Shown: positions 44,163 through 57,520, counted from the stretch's first letter. The stretch: 64,000 bases of DNA from Acanthochromis polyacanthus (GCF_021347895.1 NC_067113.1:2834251-2898250); one strand, 5' to 3'. Translations and numbers: made by a program. Notes: generated by a model not told the origin, from the letters alone.

Positions 44163-45544
44163 TGAGATGGAGAGACAGGTTGGAATGAGGGAGAGGAGGA
44201 GAAGGAGAGAGAAAGAGAGAAACAGGACAGGGAGACAAGCACACAGCACAATGCCACAGATGTGGCAAGATTTGAGGGAGCGTGCTACATATGCTACTAT
44301 GTGAGTGTGTGTGCAGTACTACAGGGAGGCCTCAGTTTTCCCTTTTTGAAACCATTCCCTAATTATTGTCTTTGAGGTTTGAGAAATCCCTGTTATTAGA
44401 AGCTGTTCTTTATTGGAATGTTAGTTACTGAATGTTGCTAAATCAGTTTATCCTAATGTTAATAAACCTGTTTTAAGAGAAAAAATGCAGTTGTCTGTCT
44501 TTTTTTTTTTACATCCCAACTGGTGCTTCCTCCAAGCACAGTTACAGAAAGTTAGCCAAACTAACCAGTTAATCCTTTGAAACCATCTTTCTCTTGTAAC
44601 ACTGGAAATACACAAAGAGTGCGCTGATGTGCTGACATTTTGACTATTTACACCTTAAATGAAACTAGTATTCTCATAAGAGCAGCCCTAGTAGTCAACA
44701 GGTTTGATGCAGGACAAAAGATGTAAAGATTGTTGCCACAGCCATATTGGTGCAATTCAGAAGCTGTGAGGCTCACAGTTAGCATTGGTGGTCAAACTGA
44801 GAGTGATTGATCATGAACCGGCTTGTTAGGGGATGTGCTGGAACGATTCTGATTCCTGGTTGCTATAACCAATTTACTTCTTGCAGTTCTTGCAGAGTTC
44901 ATTCTGTGGTGAGTCAGAGCTGTTTTGATGTCACACAAAGGCTCAGCAGAAAAGCAAAAAGGGGAAGAGGTGATCAACATTTTGGCTCAGTGTAAATACC
45001 ACCTTTGTGTGGATTGCCTAATTTACATGTGGCATCTCCTCTGCCTCTTTGTGGTTGGTGAAATGGCCTTGTTACTTCCCCCTGAGGCCAAAAATACCCA
45101 CTTCAATAGAGTGTGCACACTTAGTGTTATATTTACTAATGGACTTTAGTCACAGTTTATAGGGCACAGATGTGATGCATTCTGCCCCAAACTCTTGTGC
45201 TATATTTATCAAGCAGACACACCATGCTAGAATCTCTGTTTGTGTGTCATTTGCAATTAAAAAAAATGTTTTAAAAAAAATTACATGCATTGAATACAAA
45301 TGTCAAAAGTTTGAAAAAAAATGTTTTGCTAATGTTTTGATGAGACAGCATAGTTACATAAGCATGTACGTTTTTGAAAATGGGTAAACTGAAAATCAAA
45401 AGTACCAGTGGATGGCAACTATGTAATTTCCACTTTGACTTTATGGTGACACAGTTCTCTCACTGTTACAATAACTAAACCTAAAGGAAAGAATGTGTCT
45501 ATTTGGCTTATTGTCACAGTAACATGATGATGCAACACCTGAGT
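44163..45544. other. Non-coding, nothing recognised
   Basis: The first 130 bases are purine-rich (GAGAGGAGGAGAAGGAGAGA). No supported gene or mobile element beyond that. Confidence 0.45.
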
Positions 45545-47372
45545 TGCAGGTTTAGTGCAGAATAATTATAATAATAATCATAATAAGTTTAATTTATAAT
45601 GCACTTTACATCTGAAAACCAAATCTCAAAGTGCTACAGATAAAAACATCAACAATAAAAATACAGCACATTAAGAAAACGCTTTTAAAAACATAAGTCT
45701 TCAGCTGTTTTTTAAAAACTTCAAGCGACTGTGGCGCCCTCAGGTGGTTGGGGAGGGCATTCCACAGTCGTGGTGCAGCCGCCTGAAAGGCCCTATCTCC
45801 CATGGAGTGGAGTTTGGACCTTGGAACCTGGAGTTGGTGGCTGTCGGAGGAGCGGAGGTGCCTGGTCGGGTTGTGTTGACTGATAAGATCTTTAAGGTAC
45901 ACTGGTGCGCTGCCATGGAGACAGTGATAGGTCAGGAGACAAATCTTAAATTAAATCCTGAACCTAACTGGAAGCCAATGGAGAATATGGAGGATTGGTG
46001 TGATGTGATTTGAACACCCTCATCAGGATCCTGGCAGCGCAGTTCTGGATGTACTGCAGTCTCTGGAGGCTCCTGCCAGGAATCCCGATGAGGAGTGCAT
46101 TACAGTAGTCCATCCTGGAGAGAACGAAGGCGTGGACAAGCTTATCAGCATCAGGGAGGGAGAGGAAGAGGCGGAGTTTGGAAATATTTCTAAGATGAAA
46201 AAAATGCAGTTTTACAGATGTGTTGAACATGGGTGTCAAATGACAGGTGGGGGTCGAAACATACCCCTAAATTTGTAACAGAGGATGTAAGGGGAATGTC
46301 ATGGCCGGCAAAAGAGAAAACAGTGAGGGGAGAGGATTTGAGTTGATGTGGGGTTCCAATGAGGACACCTTCCGTTTTCGAGCTGTTCAGCTGGAGAAAG
46401 TTGTCATTCATCCACGCCTTTGTTTGCCCCAGGCAGTCGGTGAGATTGGACAATGATGTTGGGGATGTGGGGTCCAACCTGACATAGAGCTGAGTATCAT
46501 CAGCATAGCAATGGAAGGCAACTCCATGCCTGCTGATGATGTGGCCCAGGGGGAGCATGTAGATGGAAAATAGGGTAAGGCCGAGAACTGACCCTTGAGG
46601 CACTCCACAGTTGACAATGTGGGGCCTAGATCTGGCTTTCCCAAGGGCCACATCCTCAGCTCTATCAGTCAGGTAGGACCGAAACCACTGAAGTGCTGTG
46701 TCTAAAATGCCAATGAAATATTGCAGACGGTGGAGGAGGATGGTATGGTCAACAGTATCAAAGGCGGCTGAGAGGTCCAAGAGCAGAAGGAGGGAAGGAC
46801 AGCCCTGGTCAGACGCCACCAGCAGGTCATTGGTGACTCTGACCAGGGCCGTCTCTGTGCTATGGGCAGTGCGGAAACCAGACTGAAATTTTTCATAAAG
46901 ACTGTGTGAGTGTAGGTGATTATGGATTTGGGAGGCGACAGCTTTTCTATTACTTTGGAAAGGAAAGGGAGGTTGGAAATGGGCCGGTAGTTGGATAAAA
47001 TGTCAGAGTCGAGGGAGGGTTTTTTTTAGCCGGGGGTTGATTACTGCGCTTTTCAGAGTGGCTGGAAGGTAACCGGATTGCAGGGAAGAGTTTATGATGG
47101 TGGTAATGAGAGGGCTTAATGAAGAGATATTTGATTTGATGAGGGCAATGGGAAAAGGGTCCAGAGGACATGTTGAGGATCTCATGCTGTGGATGAGAAC
47201 CTCAACTTGTCTGTGTGAGAGGAGTGCAAAATGGGAGAAGATAGGTGCTGGGGTGAAGGAAGTGGATGACATGGTAGCAGAAGGTGTTAAACTGCATTTC
47301 CTTTTATTATTGGAGGATTGTGGAGCTCTACAAATGAACATGTATTTGTATGTACTAATGGTAAGGAATTAG
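45545..47372 (-). mobile_element. 5'-truncated LINE (CR1-group, L2-like) with reverse transcriptase
   Basis: Reading the minus strand: finger region (SSTCPLDPFPIALIKSN, LKSAVINPRLKK), palm (CPSLLLLLDLSAAFDTVDHT, GVPQGSVLGLTLFSIYMLPL, HCYADDTQLYVRL with the catalytic ADD intact), thumb (NLGVCFDPHLSFDTHVQHIC, ALLIGIPGRSLQRLQYIQNC) and the C-terminal LHSMGDRAFQAAAPRLWNAL block. The 3' end carries AAAGTGCATTATAAATTAAA then ATTATTATT-type repeats, the usual L2-like tail. Frame changes occur near 46850, 46200 and 45960. No apurinic endonuclease domain remains, so it is a typical 5'-truncated insertion. Confidence 0.9.
46190..46819 (-). pseudogene. Palm domain of the LINE reverse transcriptase, 209-codon open segment
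   Basis: This is the best-preserved block of the element, reading through LLLLLDLSAAFDTVDHTILL, HIVNCGVPQGSVLG, GVAFHCYADDTQLYVRLD and LSNLTDCLGQTKAWMNDNFL to NLGVCFDPHLSFDTHVQ. The first catalytic Asp (AAFDTVDH) and the ADD pair are present. Reverse transcriptase copies the element's RNA at a nicked target. The frame closes at KTAFFSS with a stop, after which the protein continues one frame over. It is a fragment of a dead element and not a stand-alone gene. Confidence 0.85.
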
Positions 47373-48985
47373 CTTTTGTGCCATTTATTAATCCAAACAT
47401 TGAAAAGTCGAAGCAGAAGATTAAAATGACAGGAACTCAGAGTGCATATTGGTCAAAGCACCTCCCTTTAGTGGTTTTGTGAGAAGTTATGAGTGAATTC
47501 AATATAGTTGTCTAAGCTGCTTTGACTCTAAGGCTATAAATACGCAAATAGACAAAGTTCAAAGCCAAAGGGTCTAACATATGTGCACTCACCTGGAAAG
47601 CCTTGCCATTCAGCTGCAGTGACCACAGCTGGAAGGAAATGCTTTAATGTCCAAAAGTTAATGAATGAGCTAAACGTCTGTCTAGAATCAGAACTGCTTC
47701 AGCTTTAAACAAAATGCTGGAAACACTTCATCTGTTGATCCATGTTTGACCACAAAACAGTGAAAGACTATGTGTTTCTCTTAATCACTGTGTTGGAGTA
47801 ACCACAAGGACATGACTGTGATTAGCTGTTGCTAGGATGGCTAAATTAAGATCCATGAGTGTCACTCAATTAGGCATCACAGCAGGCTGTGTGCATGATA
47901 AGAAAACAGTATAAACATAAAGTATTAGTAAACACTACAAAAATCTGAATGTTTCATAGAAAAAAAACATAAATAATACATATGAATTTATTTTCTGTGT
48001 TTGTTGTCAATACTACCTTCTTAAAAGGTCAAAATCAAGATTATTTTAATATAAGGGGCCAATGTAGCTATGTAATAGTGTTACTCTCAAATTGTATTCA
48101 AAGTATATGGAACACACAATGTCTTATTACTGATAAAATGGCAAGGCTTCTTAAAAATAATTATAACAATGACTCCAACAAAAGTGTCAACACTAACATC
48201 AGTACCCATAATTATCATTGCCATGTAATTTAATTATCATATATTTTTATACATGCTGCACATCCTGGCTTGTGTGCACAGGGCAAATGCATTTAAATGC
48301 TTTCCATGCATCGTAAATATTAGTCTATAGAAGTCAATATGCAAAAAAATATAATAAATATAATCCATTGTGCATACTGTGATGTGACTCATTTAGTTTC
48401 CCCATCTGCCAAATTTACAGCCATTTTATTCAGGCTGTTTAAACTGGCACCTGCTTCTGCATGAAATGTGGTTGAAAAAAAAATGTGATGAGCCAAACCC
48501 GAATGTGGGGGTGTTTTTATTTGATTTGTCTACTTATCTGTCCATACCTAAGCTCTACTTTTAAATCCATTATTCCAGCAGGTTGTGTCCTGAATTTGTC
48601 CCATTCACTGGATTTTTCCAGCAGAGATGAGAATGACTGACATGCAGAGGTTGGTGAGAGGACCTCAACTTTCAACCTCGCAAATTCATCATCCATCTAA
48701 ACTGAACACTGACTCAGCCTTGTGTGTGCTGAGGAGGTGTTGTGGAAAGCTGACATTTTCATCTTAAATTCTGCCCATTCTTGTGTGTCGGTGCTTGTGT
48801 GTGCAGTGTAAGTTGCTGAGCCATCCAGAAGGGAGAACTTGCTTTCTATTTTTTTTTTAAGGCAATTCTATTTAATTTACCCCAGAAACACACACTTCGA
48901 TAAACAGTAACGGGACCCAGATTGCTGAAGGTTTAGCAGATTTAACAACCTTAATCTTTTATAATCTTTCATATTTAACCCCCTG
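47373..48985. other. Non-coding, nothing recognised
   Basis: Unique-looking A/T-rich sequence with no supported feature. Confidence 0.5.
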
Positions 48986-48989
48986 CTAT

Positions 48990-49310
48990 GAAAAACTGAT
49001 TATTTTAACGGTGCGACTGCAATACTGCCAAATGTGTTGTGCATCCTGTTTGTCCCATAACCTGGTAATTGAACAGCCGTGCTTTTAATTAGCATATTCA
49101 TTTGACCTTGGAGCTCAGTTAAAGAGCACTTCTATTAAAATGAAAGTTGGCCCAGACAACCTGATGGGCACTTGATATGACAAACTGGATATCCCTTTAT
49201 GAGCTAAGTGTGGCCCCAGAATGCCATGATAATAAAGGCTCAGCTCACAGAAAGTCAAAATAACGGTGCCCAGTAAATAAAAGCAGTCGCATAAAATGGT
49301 TCATTATCAG
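48990..49310. other. Candidate conserved non-coding element
   Basis: High-complexity, repeat-free sequence containing TGCTTTTAATTAGCATATTC (homeodomain-type TTAATTA core plus octamer-like half), TTGACCTTGGAGCTC (nuclear-receptor half-site TGACCTTG), and GATAATAAAGGCTC. The composition is unlike the surrounding decayed repeats. It has no coding frame. The suggestion rests only on texture and known motif words. Confidence 0.3.
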
Positions 49311-51185
49311 TATGAGTATGCTATAAAAATAGCACTTCTGTATGACCTTATTGGTAATAGGCTTTGATAAATGGGTTTCATTTAGTGTAAAAGTGTTCAT
49401 TCTAAAGATAGGAAGGGAAACAAATCTAAATCTACACCAATCAGCTGCAACAATAAAACTATGTGGCTAATATTGTGCAGGTCTCCTTCTCCAGTGCTCT
49501 GTAGGTTATGAGGCGCAGCCTCCCTGGATTGGATTGTTCTAGCACATACTGCTGATAATTGATTTGTGGAGTTCTTTTGCCACCTAATTACGCTAAAAAA
49601 AAAGGTTCATCCAGTCCACAAATGTTGTTGCATTTACATCATACATGATGATTTAAATTTCCTGCTTTTGGTTTGGTGACTGAAAGAACAGTGTTTTGCC
49701 ATATTGCCCTTTAAACATGAGGTAGGCTATATTTTATTTGCATAATTGAACAAAAATATGTATAACCTTTGAACCAACTGTTATTCAAGTGGTCAAAGAG
49801 GAAAGTAGACTTTACCTCCTCCGGTGCCATTTATTCCATTTTCAGGATTTATAAAATCCAGCTTATGATGGAAGATTTTAGTCAATGACAGGGCATTTTA
49901 CAGATCAGATGAGAACAACAAAATCCACAATGAGACACAGTGAAGGACAGAGAGGTGTGAAGACAGACGAGGAGTTTCCTTGACAAATTTCTGCCTATTG
50001 TAGCTTTAATAGTGCCATTTTTATGTAAAGACACTTCAATTTTAAACAGAAAAAGCAGTTTAGAAAATAGTTTTTCCAGCAGTGGTAGTTAATAAGTAAG
50101 GAGGCTGTAATGGTTGTGACCTAGTTTACAGTACTAATAGTTATTTCCACAAGTTAGCCCTGGTTTTGTCATTTTAATTTTCTTTTTTTTTTGTCTCTGT
50201 GACTTTTAGATACTTTATGGAATCATTTACTTATGAAATCAATTACCCAGGGTTAAAGTCAAGTTGACTTTTATCGAGTCCAAGTCCAAGTCTGGGCTTG
50301 TTGAGTTTAAGTCAAGTCTGAGTCCACAAGGTCCGAGTCCAAGTCCAAGTCTGAGAGATTAAGAGTAAACCCTATGACAGAAAAAAACATTTTCTAGACC
50401 GCTTGTTATTTTTGTGATGCTAGAGTCTGTTTCAATTGCATTATAATTCATAATTATCCAAAAGAATGTGCAGTGTAAAAACACTGTAGGATCAAATTGG
50501 AGCAATTTCATTATTATACTCAACACTCTCCTTAGACAGCATGTAATCCTCATTCTAAACAGGGTATTGAAAATGTAACAGTAACCTTGTGTGTGCAGAT
50601 AAACAACAAAAACATTTTCAAAAACAATGTTGCTTTATTAAGCTATTCTCCGAGACATCTTTTTAAAAAAAAAAAAAAAAAAACTAAAAAGAAACAAAAG
50701 GCTTATCTGCTATATAAGGACTTTATCCGGATCCACATGAAACTACACATTCATAGATCCTAACATAATATCCTAAATGTGTCAGTTTTTAAAAAAAAAA
50801 AAATCAAGATCCATGCAGTATTCACTGATAAATTAACAGTCGAAAATGTAAAAGTCTTGCAATGTTTGTAAGAAAGGGAAAATAACTTCAACCCTCCACT
50901 AACTTTGGTGAAAATTGATTGAAATTGTGTAAACCAACAAACATAACCTTTTTGGCGGAGTTAATCGTTCCTATTTCTCAAATATAACTAAATTAGTCTG
51001 CAAAAATGTACTTTAACAAAGTAAGCTAAACAAAAATGTGTCTAAACGAACACTCAACTGCACTCAGAGAATACCTCAAAATGAAAACATGCACTTAAAG
51101 TCATCAGCTGAACACGTAAACATCAAAAACATTCATACAAAACAGACTGTGGATCACCACCAAAATTTAAAAATTTGTCCGAGGT
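49311..51185. other. Non-coding; includes a decayed GACTTG-type hAT end at 50255-50355
   Basis: At about 50260-50355 the words AGTCCAAGTCCAAGTCTG and GTCAAGTCTGAGTCCAC repeat, resembling the subterminal arrays of the hAT at 43007-44154. Poly(A) runs lie near 50663 and 50791. No gene is evident. Confidence 0.55.
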
Positions 51186-51189
51186 ATTT

Positions 51190-52030
51190 GTCCAAAGTTA
51201 GCGTGGAATGCTCAGGATGGTGCTTTGTGCCTGTGTAGACCAGCTGGCAGGAGTTCTGACGGGGATCTTCAATTCATCCCTGTAACTAGCTGAAGTACCG
51301 CCCTGTCTAAAGGCACTATCATGCCAGTGCCCAAGGCTACAGCCATTAAAGACCTTAAGGACTACAGAGCAGTGGCACTGACGTCTGTGGTGATGACGTG
51401 CTTTGAAAGGCTTGCTCTCCAGCACCTTAAAGCCTGTCTCCCCCAGAACTTTGACCCACACCAGTTTGCCTATATGACAAACCGGTCCACGGAAGAGCCA
51501 TCACCACGGTGGTGATGATAAGAGCCATCACCACGGCTCTTTATGCAGCCCTAAGCCACCTAGAGCTCCCAGGGACCTACATCAGGATGCTATTTGTCAA
51601 CTGAAGCTCAGCGTTCAACAATCAGCCCTGACATCCTGGTGGAGAGGCTAATGGACCTGGACTTGGATCCCCTGACTATCCGACCACATGGTGTGAAGGT
51701 GGGTCAACTCTACTCATCCACCCTGACACTCAGCACTGGTTCCCCAGGGCTGTGTACTGAGCCCCTTACTGTACGCTCTCTACACGTATGACTGTACACC
51801 CATCCACCCCTCGAACACCATCACTAAGTTCGCCGATGACACCACTGTGGTTAGCCTCATCTCGGAGGGTGATGAAACGGCGTACAGGGAGGAAATACAG
51901 GAGTTGTCAGGGTGGTGTTTCAGAAACAACCTGGAGCTGAACACCAAGAAGACCAAAGAGATGGTCATTGATTTCAGGAGGCATAAGGTGTCCATGCTCC
52001 ACTATCCATCAACGCAATCATACTTCTAAT
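51190..52030 (+). mobile_element. LINE reverse-transcriptase fragment (CR1-group)
   Basis: Plus-strand pieces: TIMPVPKATAIKDLKDYRAV, ALTSVVMTCFERLALQHLK, DPHQFAYMTNRST, SPDILVERLMDLDLDP and then, in other frames, NTITKFADDTTVVSLISEGD, AYREEIQELSGWCFRNNLEL, NTKKTKEMVIDFRRHK. The FADD box is the catalytic pair. It covers fingers and palm, with several frame changes and a CACCACGG duplication near 51495-51535. Homology stops right after VIDFRR (51981). Confidence 0.8.
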
Positions 52031-52359
52031 TCTTGTTAGAAGCACTGTGACTATAGGCTTTAGTGCTGCTCATTACAGGGAGAAAGAGAGACATAAAGAA
52101 AGCTTAACACTGTTAGGTTCACTATCATTGTTGCTCTAATGACTCTCATTCACATTGTTCAAGTGATCACACCTCATTTGTAAGAGAAACGAGAAAGAGG
52201 AGGAAGAGAGGAAGAAAAAGTGAGAGAGGAAATGTCGGTGGAAACTGACAGAGAAGAAGTTACAGAGAAAGAGTGAAAGTGCTGCAAGTGCCAGACTCAA
52301 TACATCATTTATCAGGATTAAAAGGAACAATTACACTGCAAACCCTTTTGCATTTGCGT

Positions 52360-52477
<118 letters not shown>

Positions 52478-52479
52478 CG

Positions 52480-54060
52480 ATCCCAGAACTGAGCCAGTTA
52501 GCTGCTCGACCATCCTGACTGTGAAATGCTAAGGAGGTACTAGTGTGTCTGTCTGTGCTCTCAGAAAAGTCCAAACTTTTTGCCAACTGAGAAGTTTTCT
52601 AAATAATTTTTAAGGCAGGTGGACAAGCACTATTTGACCATTTCAACTTGTAGGTGCATGTGTAGCTGTTTTTAGCATGCACACGGCTTGTGTGCCACTT
52701 TGCCTCTGCAGCACAATGGGACTGAGACTCAGCAATTCAGGCTATTCATTTACTTCTCAGCAGGAACTTGGCCATCGGCTTGTTAGCACTTTCTCTAAAG
52801 TTGCTATCAACACAGTGAGGGAGAGAGTGCTAGAATAAAGGAGACAGACTGAATGACAGAGAGAAATGAACAAACAAAGCCAAAAAGATAAAGCTGGGGG
52901 AGATTATTGAATTTAAATTGGATGTTTAAACAGCTCCAGACATACTAAAAGCTGATTTAGTGTAGTTTTGTCACAGCCAAACAATACATAACATATTGGT
53001 TCCAAATTTCTAACTTACGAATCTAAGATGCAGTACATACAGTACTAAGATACTAGACAGAAATCTCAGCTCCTGATCAAGTGATATATGCATTAATGAT
53101 ACTGATGAACAGCTCCACCAACCTCTACAGTTACATCACATTTTGTGATTCTGATAATAAAAACTGAATTCATTTTTTACTTTTGAATGGACTACTGCAG
53201 CATGACAACATCTTATTGCTTTCATTTTGCAGTGTGCAACAGATCTAACAGTGTGAGTGCATACCAAAAAGTCACTGTTGCCTGCTGTGATTCATTACAC
53301 ATAGTGGAACAGAATTATTTACAGGTTATTTGTCAGATTAGTTCTGGGTCTTCATATTTTTTTCCATTGTAGTGCAAAGTTTCTGTTGCTGAGCCAAAGA
53401 TGAGCCATCACACTGGCAACTATTTCACTAATGACAGAGAGGCAGGGCAGTTCTAATACATCATACAAGAGATGTCTCCAGAAATATCTAACTAGGAAGA
53501 GCATTAAACTGAAAATATGCTTGATTGACTGAGTATTATAGCTCGTAGTAGAGCACTTCAAGATCCACAAGGATGAGCTGGTGAATGGAGCTGGGCAAGG
53601 CAATACTTGTACTAGTCTGCTTAATGTGCTGCCACAGGAGTTCAGCCTGGATGAGCAGACTAACTGGTTGGATAGTTGGAAGATTGGAAGCTCAGTGAGA
53701 CAGAACAAATGACTGAATGAGATGAACCACACAACGTGAAGGTTTGGTGAGTTCTCAAATACATCAGTCAGGGTGGATGACTGAGGAAAGTCTAAAATCA
53801 TACATTGGGACTGTACTTACGCACAGATGTAGAGAACTTAATGCTAACAAGCATGCAATAAAAATGCAACATCAACAAAGACATAAAGTGCAAAAAAAAA
53901 AGGACGCATCCAATGTCTGTTGAGATTTGACAACAAGAAAACAAAAGGTAATCTCATGCTTTCACAGAAGGAAAGTCATAGGAGGATCAATTCCAGGAGG
54001 ACTATGTCTGTGCATCACTTCATGGCCTATCATCTAGGTTTGATATCTTTGTGGACCATG
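52480..54060. other. Non-coding, nothing recognised
   Basis: No supported gene, RNA or mobile element. The one 149-codon minus-strand frame (53352-53801) has no features of a known protein. Confidence 0.45.
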
Positions 54061-54064
54061 ATAG

Positions 54065-54800
54065 TGTTACGGTTCTCTAGTGAAGCTCAGACTCGAGGAA
54101 ATGAGAAACGACAGAAGTGTGTAAAATTAAAGGCTTTTATTTACAACACAAGCAATTGCAATAATCAATAACTACAATTTTAAAGAACAAACTACAACCA
54201 GAAGAGACCAAAGGAAGGCAAGCAAGGAAACTGATGCTAGTGGGCTAGCGGGGAATTACGCTACGGCAGAGAACACAACACTAACCCACAGAAGGTATTA
54301 CCTAAGCAGGAAAGTCACATACAGATACACTAACAACAGAATACAACCACACAAACCTAAGGTATCTACTGATAAAATGTACCGGGAATAACGAGCTATA
54401 CAAAGCTGCTACACAATGAGTGAACCTTTTACTGATATCAAACTTACAATAAATGATAACAGTCAGACTCCAGAGTGGAGGAACTTAGCTGACAGCAGGT
54501 TGTGAGGGGAAGAGTGGGTGTAGTCAAGAGGTTTGGGAAAGGAGGTACAGGGAGTTCATGGTGTGTGGGATGGCTGGCAGATCAGGGAGTGACGAAGGCT
54601 GTCCGGTGAATGAGGTGGGGGGGTCCAGGAATCAAAAGGCAATGGAAGGCCAAGGGCTGAGGTGGGATTTCCAAGGCAAGACACAAGCTGGCGGGAGACG
54701 AGACTGGAAGGAGCAGAATGAGAGTTAGCCAGGATCAAAATAACCAGGAGAAGCTAGACGGAACAAGACTCAGACTAAACTGGTGGTTGTCCACGGTCCG
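54065..54800 (-). mobile_element. LTR fragment related to the one at 19744-20906
   Basis: Starts TGTTACGGTTCTCTAG, which on the minus strand is an LTR end (...CCGTAACA). On the minus strand it has GTAAATAAAAGCCTTTAA as polyadenylation signal (about 54128-54145) and AATACCTTCTGTGGGTTAG, matching TTTACCTTCCGTGGGTTAG in the other copy. The 5' border is not found and may be cut by the LINE fragment at 54840. Confidence 0.6.
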
Positions 54801-54839
54801 GCTTCAAGTAGTGAATGCAGTCTGCTTTATGTCTGAGGA

Positions 54840-55560
54840 GTGGTGACTGGCTCGCTGTCTCAAAAGCCAAAGAGTTCTCTGAAGCAGTTAAACATCACCA
54901 TTCTGACCAAACAGAACAAGAGAGTCTCTGAACATAAATATCTAGGCATCTATCTGAACCAAAAACTCACATATTCATTTCATATAGAAAGATCAGTCTG
55001 CAAGTTACACCTGAAATTTGGATATTTTTACAGATACAGACAAACCTTTCCTATATTTTGCAGAAAATTGGCTGTTGTAGATAATAGAAACACCTCATCT
55101 ATAGAAACACCTCTTCTTCCACTTTGAAAGCTTTGGATTCAGTTTACTGCTCAGCCCACAGGTTCACTACTTGTGACAACTATTCAACCCATCACTGCTT
55201 ATTGCATAAAAGTGTTGGCTGGTCACCTCTAAAAAAAACACAAGATAGGCATTGATTTCTGTTTAACTATAAAACATTGATTAGCAAAATGCCATAATAC
55301 ATCACTCCCATGTTAAATTCATCCCACAATCACTATTCAACTCACTCAAGCAGTTGAATGACACTTGAAGTTCCATGTAAGTAAACATACACAGGTGGTG
55401 AAAATGCTTTTAGCTTTTCAGCTGCGCATTGTTGAAACATCTTGGAGAGAACATTATATCTTGTTGCAGCCATAGCTGTTGAACAGTTCAAATCCATGAT
55501 CATTCAGCATATTACTTTTGAATGTGACTGTTTTTAGCTGTGCTCCTTTCTTTGTTGTCT
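54840..55560 (+). mobile_element. LINE 3' fragment, distinct family
   Basis: The plus strand reads RVSEHKYLGIYLNQKLTYSF then SVCKLHLKFGYFYRYRQTFP and, across frame changes, ALDSVYCSAHRFTTCDNYST and HCLLHKSVGWSPL. The HKYLGI block and the V-G-W-x-x-L motif mark the C-terminal region of a non-LTR reverse transcriptase of a different family from its neighbours. No catalytic box is present. Confidence 0.65.
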
Positions 55561-55630
55561 TGTTTATTGTCATCTTTTTATCCTGTTGACTGTACTCTTG
55601 ATATAATTGTAAATGAGGGCTTGACTTCAG

Positions 55631-56478
55631 TGATTCAGGAGGGGGACACCTCAGTCTGCACTGGTGAACATCCAGGGTATGGACATTAAGAAGGTGGATT
55701 CATCCAAATACCTGGGTGTTCACCTCAACAATAAACTGGACTGGTCACACAACACAGAGGTCCTGTACAAGAAGGGCCAAAGTCGTCTCCACCTGTTGAT
55801 GAGACTGAGGTCCTTTGGAGTGTGCAGGACTCTGCTGCAGACATTTTATGACTCTGTGGTAGCGTCTGCTATCTTCTATGCAGTGGTCTGCTGAATAGCG
55901 GGGTGCACTGAAAGGGACAGAAAGAGACTGAACAGACTGGTGAGGAGGGCCAGTTCTGTCCTGGACTGTTCCCTGGACTCCATAGAGGAGGTGGGTGAGA
56001 GGAGGATGTTGGCAAAGCTCACATCCATCAGGGACAACCCCTCTCACCCACTGTATGACACTGTGGAGTCTCAAAGTAGCTTTTTCAGCAGCAGACTGAG
56101 ACACCCACCCTGCAAGAAGAAGCGCTATCGCAGGTCATTCATTCCATCTGCTATAAGACTTTATAACATCAGCATCACTGGCTGATGTTAACATAAACTG
56201 GACTCATATCACTCCAAACCATAATAATTTGCACAGACATTCTTGCACTGCTTTGCACTTTTTAAACTCTTTTTTTCAAGCAACTTTATATTGTATTGAT
56301 TTACAGTGTGTCAATACTGTAGTATTTCATCCTCACTTCTCAACCCTGTACATATTGTAAATATTATTACTACAGTTTTTATTTTATTATCATTATTTTT
56401 TGATTCTATGTTTATTGCTGCTGTAACAATGTGAATTTCCCCTTGTATGGGGAGAAATAAAGGACTTATCTTATTCCT
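55631..56478 (+). mobile_element. LINE 3' end (CR1-group) with its terminal tail
   Basis: Plus strand: VNIQGMDIKKVDSSKYLGVH, LNNKLDWSHNTEVLYKKGQS, SFGVCRTLLQTFYDSVVASA, then RRASSVLDCSLDSIEEVGER, MLAKLTSIRDNPSHPLYDTV and RRSFIPSAIRLYN. One stop (TGA near 55891) replaces the usual Trp after AVVC. The 3' end TGTGAATTTCCCCTTGTATG ... AATAAAGGACTTATCTTATT is a typical L2-like terminus. The N-terminal limit falls at GATTCAGGAGG, the same codons where the fragment at 51190-52030 stops. Confidence 0.9.
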
Positions 56479-56479
56479 C

Positions 56480-57515
56480 CAGATTTAAATAAAGGTTGAA
56501 TGAATATTGTTAAGATTCCTGTTTGCTTAGCTAATCAGGTATCCTTTGATGAAACTCAGTGATGAAATGTGTACCTTCCTGACAAGCCTATTTGACTGAA
56601 AACAGCTACTCATGTTTCTCTCAGCTGTGTTGTCAAAATAATAAGAATGGTTCAAGTCCCACAAAGGGACCCAGGTTGATTAGAAGTTATTACCTCTTGA
56701 ACCATTTGAGGAACCAGTTTAGTTAGGTCCACAGCCCATTTTATGGTCTATACTTGAGTGTAATGAGCTCAGTGGATCAGAATACATGGAGAGCAGTTCT
56801 ACAGTGTTCATTGTTTAAACATATTATGCAGCACAGCTGTAATGGTTTTGTGCTCGTTAGAGGCCTGAACCACTTCACATTTACATTTCAGGCAATCAGT
56901 TGACTCTTATCCTGAACATTGAGAGTAACACAGAATAAGCCTCAAACTGTAGCTCTCACTTGGGACTGTCAGCACATTTGTGATCCAAAGTACATAAAAT
57001 AGCACATGCAGTAAATCCCTTCACTTGTTACTGCCGACATTTTCTGCAGATATTTAGTACGTATACTCAGGATTACCACAAAACCAAGAAGAGTTCTAGC
57101 AAGATGTAGCTTTATAAGGTGATAAAGCCACCATCTGTAATTTTACTTCAAATACTGTATCAAATGGCTGTGTTATACTTCTTTTGCTTGTCCTACTTAC
57201 ATCACTGCTTTTTCCTGTTGTAGTCTTATCTATATTATACTTTTTGCTGCTGCCCCCTAGGGCATCATTAAACTCTCAGCACTTTCACCAAATCATATCT
57301 CAAAGAGAACAATGTGACAGACTTTATACATTTGGCTACACATATTCAGATACCGCCAGGATTTCCTGAAATTAGTGCAAACATCTGTGATAGTCATTAA
57401 CATTAATCTCAGGTCATATCTTACAACTTTGGTACATGTTGTGAAAGCAGTGTAAGAGGATGCTTAAACCTCCTCAACCTACTTGCGTTCGACCTGCAGT
57501 AATAGCCCACCTGTC
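56480..57515. other. Non-coding, nothing recognised
   Basis: No supported feature. Confidence 0.5.
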
Positions 57516-57520
57516 CCCAA

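Noticed and set aside
53352..53801. 149-codon minus-strand ORF
   Set aside because: No recognisable motif, splice context or repeat relation; length is attainable by chance in 64 kb.
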